This document shows, in pieces, positions 54,323 through 61,515 of a stretch of 64,000 bases of DNA. The position numbers were made by a program, and so were the translations under genes. The stretch is from Schizochytrium sp. CCTCC M209059 (taxonomy: Eukaryota; Sar; Bigyra; Thraustochytrida; Thraustochytriidae), in contig KN805382.1 of NCBI GenBank assembly GCA_000818945.1, forward strand, positions 455,230 to 519,229, written 5' to 3'. How positions within the stretch are numbered: position 1 is the stretch's first letter; each line of letters starts with the position of its first letter. Below the pieces are notes generated by a model. The model was not told the DNA's origin. It was given only the letters and a program-made list of their open reading frames with translations, and made no database searches.

Positions 54323-55890
54323 TTTCCTGCGACTGTCCCGCTGCCGGCCGGAGAGATCGACCTGGTACGTAGGTTTGCAGTTTATTTATTCGCGGTTGAG
54401 ATCGACGCTGAGATCCTTGCAAACCTTATCCTTGGGTAGTGTATAAAAAAAAAAAAGATTCAGGATCATCGAGACGTGTCAAAGACAAATCAAGGCTTCA
54501 TAGCAAGCTGCAGGAACCTCATGCATTTTCCCCACTCACCTTGCGTATACCTACAGAGATTGCTAAAAGCTTGATGCTGACGGTCCGCAACGGCGCAGAA
54601 AGAAGTTTGGCTAATTTTGATCTCAGCAAAGGTGCTTCCCGGTTCGTTCATGATAATTCACCTTCAAAGCACGTCATCTTGATGGTACTGACCCTCGCTG
54701 TTCAGCCGCAAAGGAGCAAATGCTTGATTGACTTTACGACGCCAGCCTCTCGTGCTTCGTTTTTTCCTGCGAGAACTTCTTGGAAGGAACTGTAAGCGCT
54801 TCTTGAATAAGCAAGTTACAAATGATTCTGGTAAGGCTGGCCGCCAAGAACGAAGATCATGCACTATTACATTCATTTCGCGTCGCGCATTATCTGTTTT
54901 CTTCTTTGGCATCCGTTTGCGCCTCTTTAACAAGCTGCTGAGGTCGCATGAATGAGCGCGCCTCGGAGGATAGCGCAGAAGTGAGAAAGTTCATGTACTT
55001 GCCACACATGAACGACTTCACCCAGTTCACTCACCCTCGAAGAACGACCGCGACGAGCAACTAACCCCGAGCCTGTGCTGCGCTCAGCCCGAATGGCCCC
55101 CAGAACCAGCGACTTTTCCCGCGGAGAGATGCGCCCTCCACCCCTTAAAGAACAACTATGACCGCCTCTCATCAGAGCCTGAGCCACCATGGTCCACGCT
55201 CGTCCGTCTTGTGAGCGAGCCTTCTCACCAGCGCGCATCATCGCACCTCGCTTGTTCTACGATCTGCCAAAACCCGGCCCGAAGCCAAGCCAAGCCATGC
55301 CAAGCCAGGCCAAGCCAAGCCAAGCCACGCCAGGCCAAGCCAAGCCAAGCCAGCGAGCAAGCGAGCCGGCGAGCAAGCGAGCAAGCGAGCAAGCGATCCT
55401 GCTCCTGCACCTGCTCCTGCTCCTGCTCCTGGGCACGTGCCGCCTCGACGCGCAAGCTACGCGACTCGCATGTGTGCGCTGCTGCTTTCCGCGCGGTGCG
55501 AGCAGCGCGACGTCGATACCGCAGCGCGCGCGGCGCCGCGAGCCGGCCGGCCGTCGCGCGGGCGCGAGCGCAGGCAGTCCCCGAGGCCCTGCGCTTGGAG
55601 CGCGGCGGCGTCGTCACGCGGCGCGAAAGCGGTGCACGCACGTGCACGAGCACGTGCACGTGCACGTGCACGTGCTGCGCGGCCTCCTCAAGGAGCCCGG
55701 GCGACGCTCGGACCCAGCCCGCCGACGCCAACGCCAACGCCGGCGCAGACGGCGACGGCGAGGGCGGCGGGGACGGAGAGGAGGACGAGCGGCAGCAGCG
55801 GCAGCAGGAGAGGAGGAAGCCGAGACGGCCGCCGGCCTCGCGCTGCCGCGTGGGCTGTGGCGCGCGGACTTGGAGACGAGGGCGGGGAGA
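54323..55890. other. Gap with CCAAG pentamers and a long upstream open frame
   Basis: 1.6 kb between the B56-kinase start (minus) and the preferred ankyrin-SAM start (plus). An A-rich run lies at 54443-54456. From an ATG at 55189 the ankyrin frame is open for 234 codons, but these are low complexity: AAGCC pentamers at about 55283-55350 (PSQAKPSQ), GAGCAAGC repeats, a CTCCTG run (poly-Leu) and GTGCAC repeats (HVHVHV) near 55634-55675. This is more likely 5' UTR and promoter than protein, though an N-terminal extension is possible. Confidence 0.5.
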
Positions 55891-57198
55891 ATGGTGAGCA
55901 TGCGCAGGCTCATCAAGCTGGGCGATCTTGCCGGCGTGCAGCGCGCCGTGCAGAGAAAACCTGACTTGCTCGACGCGAGCGTGTCGAGTGGCGGGCATAC
56001 GCCGCTCATGTGGGCCATACACAGCGCATCTGGAGGCCAGACCGCCATCGCAGATTGGCTCCTTGAACGCGGCGCCAAGATCGACCTGCAAAATAACAAC
56101 GGATGGACTGCTCTTATGCTCGCATGCCGCTACGACCAGCCCGACATGGCCCAAATGCTCATCGAGCAAGGCGCCAAAATGAATCTACAGGAAAGCAAAG
56201 GGTGGACCGCGCTCATGTTCGCGTGTCGCTATGAACAGCCCGATACGGCCCTGGCGCTCATCGAGCGGGGCGCCAAGTTGGACTTGCAGGATACCGAGGG
56301 AGGGACTGCGCTGATGTACGCGTGCTGCTACAACCAGCCGGAGACAGCTCAGGCGATCATCCAGCGTGGCGCCAAGGTAAATCTGCGGGACGACGAGGGG
56401 TGGACCGCTCTCATGCTCGCGAGTCGCTATGACCAGCCCGACACGGCTCAAGCGCTCATCCAGCGCGGTGCCAAACTTAACCTGCAACTAAATGATGGAT
56501 GGACGGCGCTCATGTTGTCATGTCAACAGCCCGAAGAATCGCATCACACCGCAGAAGGACTTCTTCGCAGCCTCAAGCTCTGCTACGCGGCAGGCGCTGA
56601 TTTGAGTCTCGAAACCGTCGATGGCAAGGACGCCTTGGCGTGGGCCAGACGGTTTGATCGTCCCGACGCTGTTGCGTTTTTGGAATTCGCAACGGCGTCA
56701 GAGGTTGCACAAATTCCGCGAGACGCCCTACGGCAGCCACAGGATCTCGTGGTAGCATTCTATGAAGAAAACCTGCTTACGGTGGAGGATTGCTTGATGC
56801 TGGAAGACGAGGACCTCAAGGGGATGGGCGTGAGTTCACCGTCTAAACGGCGCGCAATCCTGCAACGGCTCAATCCGAGTTTTGCACCTCCACCGCGAAA
56901 TTCGCTGCCGAGACGCGCCTCGCATCACATGTCAAAAGTCATGCGGCGGCTCTCGGGTGCTGATCAGAATGATGCCTGCCTCGCAACCGACTGGGGTTCG
57001 AACGGTGCGAATCATGAGTTTGCGAGCTCGATGGGAAATGGAAGGATTCGGCACGCGAAGAAGGCCGCGTGGTTCGATAAGGAAGGTTACGACGTTGACA
57101 TTAATCTGCAGACCTCTCGTGGTACTGGAACCTCGCGAAAAGAGGTCAGCTTTCACCACGAACCGCTACACGTCCGATCTGCAAAGCAATGGCAATGA
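55891..57198 (+). CDS. Ankyrin-repeat protein with C-terminal SAM domain
   Basis: 435 residues from the preferred ATG 55891 (start MVSMRRLIKLGDLAGVQRAV, the usual cap of an ankyrin array). An alternative ATG at 55189 would add 234 low-complexity residues. About seven 33-residue ankyrin repeats run from 5 to 265. Four consecutive ones are unusually alike, with GWTALM, CRYDQPD or SRYDQPD, and RGAKLNLQ blocks. A SAM-like domain follows at about 283-330 (LVVAFYEENLLTVEDCLML, DLKGMGVSSPSKRRAIL). The tail (330-435) is basic and disordered. Both domains bind proteins, so a scaffold or adaptor role is likely; no enzyme domain is present. Confidence 0.88.
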   Translation: MVSMRRLIKLGDLAGVQRAVQRKPDLLDASVSSGGHTPLMWAIHSASGGQTAIADWLLERGAKIDLQNNNGWTALMLACRYDQPDMAQMLIEQGAKMNLQESKGWTALMFACRYEQPDTALALIERGAKLDLQDTEGGTALMYACCYNQPETAQAIIQRGAKVNLRDDEGWTALMLASRYDQPDTAQALIQRGAKLNLQLNDGWTALMLSCQQPEESHHTAEGLLRSLKLCYAAGADLSLETVDGKDALAWARRFDRPDAVAFLEFATASEVAQIPRDALRQPQDLVVAFYEENLLTVEDCLMLEDEDLKGMGVSSPSKRRAILQRLNPSFAPPPRNSLPRRASHHMSKVMRRLSGADQNDACLATDWGSNGANHEFASSMGNGRIRHAKKAAWFDKEGYDVDINLQTSRGTGTSRKEVSFHHEPLHVRSAKQWQ

Positions 57199-57965
57199 TT
57201 ATAGCAAGCTTGACATGATGCCGTGAGTATTTCCAATTCCATCAAGCGCAAGTTGTACCCTGCACTCGCTGATGCGGCATTGGCTGCTCTTCAAGCTCGA
57301 TGGCTACCTTGCCATCGTATCGATTTTTCCCCGACGCCAGCTGAGTGTGAAGAAAGTGTTTGCATAGCTGATCGACCGTGCCAGTGCCTGACGAGACTGG
57401 AATGGGGTCGTCGTGATATATTTGTTGTTCGCCACACGTTTGCTTGCGACGTTGAGATAAAGATATGATGTTATATGTTCTGTTTACCGCCGCGCATCCG
57501 AGTCTCAACGAGCTTTGGGGTTGCTCTTCATCAAGTATACAGCCATAAAAAGATCTTCAGATGTTGCAGTGGTTCGAAGTCCACCAAAGCTACAAGAGCC
57601 ACGTCCAGTGTGCAACAAGTACTGCGTGAATGTTTAATAGATTGACTGCAAGACGAGTCGCGAAGCAATCACGTACGCATCTGGATGAGGTCGAAGAATC
57701 TGTCCTTGATCCCTCCATGGTGAAGCAGATCGAAAAGTAATTGCCGAGCAAAGCAGAAGCAACATCGCTTGGATCCTCTGAGGCGCAGAGCATCCTCGGC
57801 AAACGCAGAAAACGATCGCGCTCACGAGGCCAGAGGCAAAGCAAGACAAGGCAAGGCAACGAATCGGAGCGAGGCGCCACTGGTGGACGACTTCGAGAGG
57901 CTTCGGCCCCCCAACGGTTCGGCCGAGCGCAAGGGCACCTGAACAAGTCGAGAAGGACATTGAGC
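57199..57965. other. Intergenic region, no gene recognised
   Basis: 770 bp between the ankyrin-SAM stop and the Prune/PPX1 ATG. The Prune frame is open upstream to 57741 without an ATG. A short plus-strand frame (57223-57468) starts with GTG only. Nothing is assigned. Confidence 0.45.
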
Positions 57966-59261
57966 ATGGCGGCAAGCTTGGAGCAAGTCCTCGCACGAGG
58001 TCGAGCTGCCTTTACCCAGCTCGAGGCCGCAGCCCCGGCGGGGGGAAGGCGCATTCTGGCTGTAGCGGGTAACGATGCATGCGACGCGGACTCGCTGGTG
58101 AGCGCCATCGGTTTTGCGTGGTGGTGGTCCGTAAGCAAGAGCACGGCCGATCTTGGATGCGACCCGGTGGCTCTCGCCAACGTACCGCGCAATGAACTCA
58201 AGCTGCGCAAGGATGCCGAGCTGCTTTTCAAAAAGGCAGGCATGTCCCCCGAGGGTCTCGTCTTTGTCGACGAGGCCGCGCAGGTCCTGCAGACTGTGTC
58301 TGCAGAAACGCGCGCCTCGCACGTTGCGCTGGGGCTCACGGATCACAACGCGCTCACGGCCCGTCTTGGATCCATTTTCGGCTCAGACGTCAATGTCATG
58401 GGAATCATGGATCATCACCAGGATTCTGGCGCGCACAAAGACGCGGCGGTGCGAGTCGTCGACGAAGGATGCGGCTCGGCATGCACCCTTGTCGCCGAGC
58501 GAATCCTGGACGAGGGCGAGGCCCTCGATGTACCGGATGCCCTGGTGACCATGTTGCTTGGCGTCATCTTGCTCGACACCCGTGACTTTGACCCCGATGC
58601 TAAAAAGTTCAGCGACAGGGACGTTCGCGTGCACAAGGCCCTCTGCGACCGCTTCGCGTCGATTGTCCCTGATCGCGAGGCCCAGTCGGTTCTTTTCCGC
58701 GAACTCATGGATGCCCGAGGCGACGTCGAAGGTTTTTCAGCATCAGATCTGCTGCGCCTTGACTTCAAGAGCGTCGCGCTCTCTCAAGGGACCTTTGCTG
58801 GGTCTACCGTTGGCTTTGCATCAATCATGGACACCGCCAAAGGGTTCGTAGCACGCGCAGAGGAGAGCGGCGAGGGGCTTGATACAGCCTTGCAGTCAAT
58901 GATGAGTGATAGCGAGCTTGATGCGCTCTTTTGCCTGTGCAAGCCCGTCAAGGTGCCCGAAGGTGGGGGTAAGATGAAGTCCGTAGTGATGCGCGCGCGC
59001 AAAGAAGGCTTGCTGTCTCCCTTGTGCGACGTGCTTGACCGTCTTCCGCAAGGACTGCCTGACGAGCTTGCTGCAAATCCACTCTTTGGAGCAGATGTGC
59101 AAGATATTGTCAATCAAGGTTTTGGACTTGTTGCTGACGAGTCGTTGCGCGAGAGCGCTGGCCTTCCTGCAGAGGGACTCGCCGCCGTCAAACACTTGCG
59201 GCGTGCAATTACGAGAAAAACCCTCATGCCAACCGTAATTAGCATCCTCGAACAAATCTAG
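57966..59261 (+). CDS. DHH-family exopolyphosphatase (PPX1/Prune type)
   Basis: 431 residues from ATG 57966; no upstream ATG exists in the frame. The DHH phosphoesterase domain covers about 25-230: AGNDACDADSLVSAIGFAW (D40-x-D42 metal ligands), LTDHN (125-128), MDHHQD with the DHH triad at 149-151, and LLDTRDFDP (202-210). The DHHA2 C-terminal domain follows (about 245-400), with DFKSVALSQGTFAGSTVGFASI. The family includes yeast PPX1 and animal Prune, which hydrolyse short-chain polyphosphate or related phosphoanhydrides with Mg or Mn. Substrate cannot be fixed from sequence. All metal-binding motifs look intact. Confidence 0.94.
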   Translation: MAASLEQVLARGRAAFTQLEAAAPAGGRRILAVAGNDACDADSLVSAIGFAWWWSVSKSTADLGCDPVALANVPRNELKLRKDAELLFKKAGMSPEGLVFVDEAAQVLQTVSAETRASHVALGLTDHNALTARLGSIFGSDVNVMGIMDHHQDSGAHKDAAVRVVDEGCGSACTLVAERILDEGEALDVPDALVTMLLGVILLDTRDFDPDAKKFSDRDVRVHKALCDRFASIVPDREAQSVLFRELMDARGDVEGFSASDLLRLDFKSVALSQGTFAGSTVGFASIMDTAKGFVARAEESGEGLDTALQSMMSDSELDALFCLCKPVKVPEGGGKMKSVVMRARKEGLLSPLCDVLDRLPQGLPDELAANPLFGADVQDIVNQGFGLVADESLRESAGLPAEGLAAVKHLRRAITRKTLMPTVISILEQI

Positions 59262-59435
59262 GATGAATTCTTTCGTGAGCAAGTGGCCTCGTTGCTCGCT
59301 AAGTTGCTTGCTTGCTTGTGAGCTGGCTTTGCTGAGCAAGCGCAAGAAAGTCCTTGCTGCAGTCGATTCTTCATAAGCGTACATGACAAAAGAAACTTTA
59401 AAAAAACAGTGTGAAAAGAATACTGATCTTGAATA

Positions 59436-59819
59436 TTACAAAAGACTAACGCAGGGACTCTGAGCAGCGCAAAAATACGTATACATGTCAACCTCAAAAG
59501 CGTTTTCGCAAAAGTTGTTCAGTTTTCGTCCCTTGCATTTCTTTTTCTTCATGCACGTCAGGACGGAGTCGAAAAAGCTTTCTTGCGCGCTGCACATTTG
59601 CAGAATATCGTCTACTTCGGGCCTTGCTGACGCCGGTTTCATGCACCGCTTGGCTGCCTTAAAGCATCGTTTAGTGAGCCACTTGGGGCGCTTGCCGAGC
59701 TCGCGACGCGTACGCAGCATAAGACTATCGTTTTCTCGCACGTGAAAACCCGCGCAGAGTGCGAACATCGCGGCCACTACGAAGAGCGCAAGAGCACCAC
59801 TTGCGGAAAGAGAAGCCAT
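59436..59819 (-). CDS. Small secreted cysteine-rich protein
   Basis: 127 residues from ATG 59819 to TAA 59436-59438; the frame is open 46 codons upstream without an ATG. Residues 1-24 (MASLSASGALALFVVAAMFA then LCAG) are a clear signal peptide. The mature chain is basic and has eight cysteines after residue 45, a number that allows four disulfides, with a KKKKCKGRK cluster near 94-102. No transmembrane segment or known domain is recognised. It could be an extracellular structural, enzyme-inhibitor or signalling peptide; nothing in the sequence decides. Confidence 0.65.
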   Translation of the reverse strand: MASLSASGALALFVVAAMFALCAGFHVRENDSLMLRTRRELGKRPKWLTKRCFKAAKRCMKPASARPEVDDILQMCSAQESFFDSVLTCMKKKKCKGRKLNNFCENAFEVDMYTYFCAAQSPCVSLL

Positions 59820-60832
59820 CGCTCCTCGTAAGAGCTGGCCTGACCTTGCTTGACGTACAGTGCGTGAACAGCGGCGGCCGTGATCCACCTGACGCGGGCC
59901 CCGTGGCCTCGCGTAATCTGCGCAAAGCCCGTGAAGGCTTTGCTTGATTGCGTTCACGCGTGCAGAAGCCGGTGAATCGGCTGCAGCTCGGCCATCTTTT
60001 TACTGGATAGGTACTATACACCTACGTACTATACATAAAAGCAAAGAAGGCCAAGTTCGGCCATCCATCATTGACTGACAGGGAGAGACACACAGTGCGT
60101 GAGTGAGCGACTTACGGAATACCATACACAAAGTGGAGTAGGACTTTTGCCCAGTCGTACAAATGGCGTCTCCTTGCAGTTCTTCCATCAAGCCTCTCCC
60201 CCTGTATTTTCTTCTTTGTTTATCGGTTATTCGCCAGTAAGAAGTAGGCCTATGACCCCAAGGGAAACTATTGTCCGAAAGGGTTATCTGCGCTTCTAGT
60301 TGTGGTTGGTTGTTTGGCTGGCTTGCTTAGAAATGTGGCTGGTCTGTCCCACGTCGAAGCGCAAGTGCGTCGACTTGCTTTCTCATTCGATGCGCACAAA
60401 CGGACACGATTACCACCCGGCCGACTAACAGCTGCAGATAACTCCGCGTGTCCTTTCATCATCATCCTATGGCCCGCCTAGCCTAGCTATGCATTTCTAG
60501 CTCTCTCCCCTTCGAGAGCCTCTAAGACAGCAGCCTGGCAGGCGGCTGGCTGCTGCTGCTGCTGCTGGCTGATGTGACCGACCTCGCGAGCGACGGCGAC
60601 GCTCTTCGCGGTGATCACGCCGATCGCGCTCAGACAGGAACAGAGAGCGCACGATCTCGAAATGTGCTGGATCGGTTCTGCGGAACGGTGCCAGCCTTTT
60701 CCGCCTTTTCGGGTTTCTCGCATGGAAAAAGCAAAAGCGCATCGAAGAGCGACCTCGAGGCCGCGTACGCGCGCGTGGCGCGCGAGGCGAGGAACGACGC
60801 AGGCGGCGCAGGCGGCGCTCAAACGCGGAGCA
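59820..60832. other. Divergent gap without recognised gene
   Basis: About 1 kb between the secreted-peptide start (minus) and the small coiled-coil start (plus). It includes an AT-rich patch with gtacgtactatacata-type repeats near 60010-60040 and a GCT trinucleotide run near 60550-60568. The frame into the downstream gene is open from 60611 with in-frame ATGs at 60659 and 60722, giving an Arg-rich stretch that I leave out of the CDS but cannot exclude. Confidence 0.45.
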
Positions 60833-61369
60833 ATGACCATGAGCTTTGACGCGGAATGGACCCACGTGGACGCCTCCTCGGTCCCCGAGGATTGGCTCCA
60901 GGTGAGCCCGGGCGAGGAAATTTCTCCCTTGAGGGCGACGACGACGACGACGACGACGACGACAACAACAACAAGAGCGAGGACGAGCAAGAGACGGGGT
61001 GCACAGCAACGACGGGCCGCGGGCCTTGATTGGGATGTGGACGATGCGGAAACCTCACGTCCCGAAGCAGCAGATGGCACGCTGGAACGTAGACTCGTGT
61101 TTCGTCTGGCTCGCGAGAAACGCGAGCTCCAGAATCGCGTCAGAGCTCTTGAAGCGGCACTTCTGGAGGGCCCAGCGACGACACACCAACAACAGGCGCT
61201 TGCGCGCAGCAGGAATGACCGGACTCGAAAGGAGCTTGCCGCAGGAGGCAAGCGAGCACCTGCGCACATGACCTCACGAAAGAGCAAAATCAAGGACCAA
61301 GGATTTCGCGACATGACGCGACGCAGCTCGCAGCGCATGGGCACGACCAACACGAATAGACTACGATAA
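60833..61369 (+). CDS. Small coiled-coil protein, hypothetical
   Basis: 178 residues from ATG 60833 (second Met at residue 3). It starts MTMSFDAEWTHVDASSVPEDW, which is acidic and aromatic. A Thr run from an ACG/ACA repeat (about 39-50) follows, then one heptad-like helix TLERRLVFRLAREKREL continuing to about residue 112. The C-terminus is strongly basic and disordered. It resembles a small adaptor or DNA/RNA-binding accessory protein only in general terms. An antisense frame of similar length exists but is Ser/Val/Cys-rich and unlikely. Upstream Met codons in frame would lengthen it by Arg-rich sequence. Confidence 0.45.
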   Translation: MTMSFDAEWTHVDASSVPEDWLQVSPGEEISPLRATTTTTTTTTTTTRARTSKRRGAQQRRAAGLDWDVDDAETSRPEAADGTLERRLVFRLAREKRELQNRVRALEAALLEGPATTHQQQALARSRNDRTRKELAAGGKRAPAHMTSRKSKIKDQGFRDMTRRSSQRMGTTNTNRLR

Positions 61370-61515
61370 GAAGATACAAAATTCAATAACTTCGCACGTT
61401 CCTTTTTTTGTTCCCAAACTTATAATTTGTAGTACAGGTCCCGATGTTGAAGGATCCTGAGAGCAAAGGATGAAAAAAACTAATCAGATCAAAGCGAGCG
61501 AGCGCCCCGCCCCGA
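61370..61515. other. Short convergent gap
   Basis: 146 bp between two converging stop codons. It is AT-rich (61380-61435) and probably carries the 3' processing signals of both genes. No repeat or gene. Confidence 0.5.

Noticed and set aside
54439..54795. A 118-codon frame upstream of the B56-kinase gene
   Set aside because: Starts with GTG next to an A-run; the first ATG would leave about 75 residues without recognisable features.
60487..61386. A 299-codon minus-strand frame opposite the small coiled-coil gene
   Set aside because: Ser/Val/Cys-rich with a poly-Val run that is the reverse reading of the ACG/ACA repeat; the plus strand has a better-balanced product.
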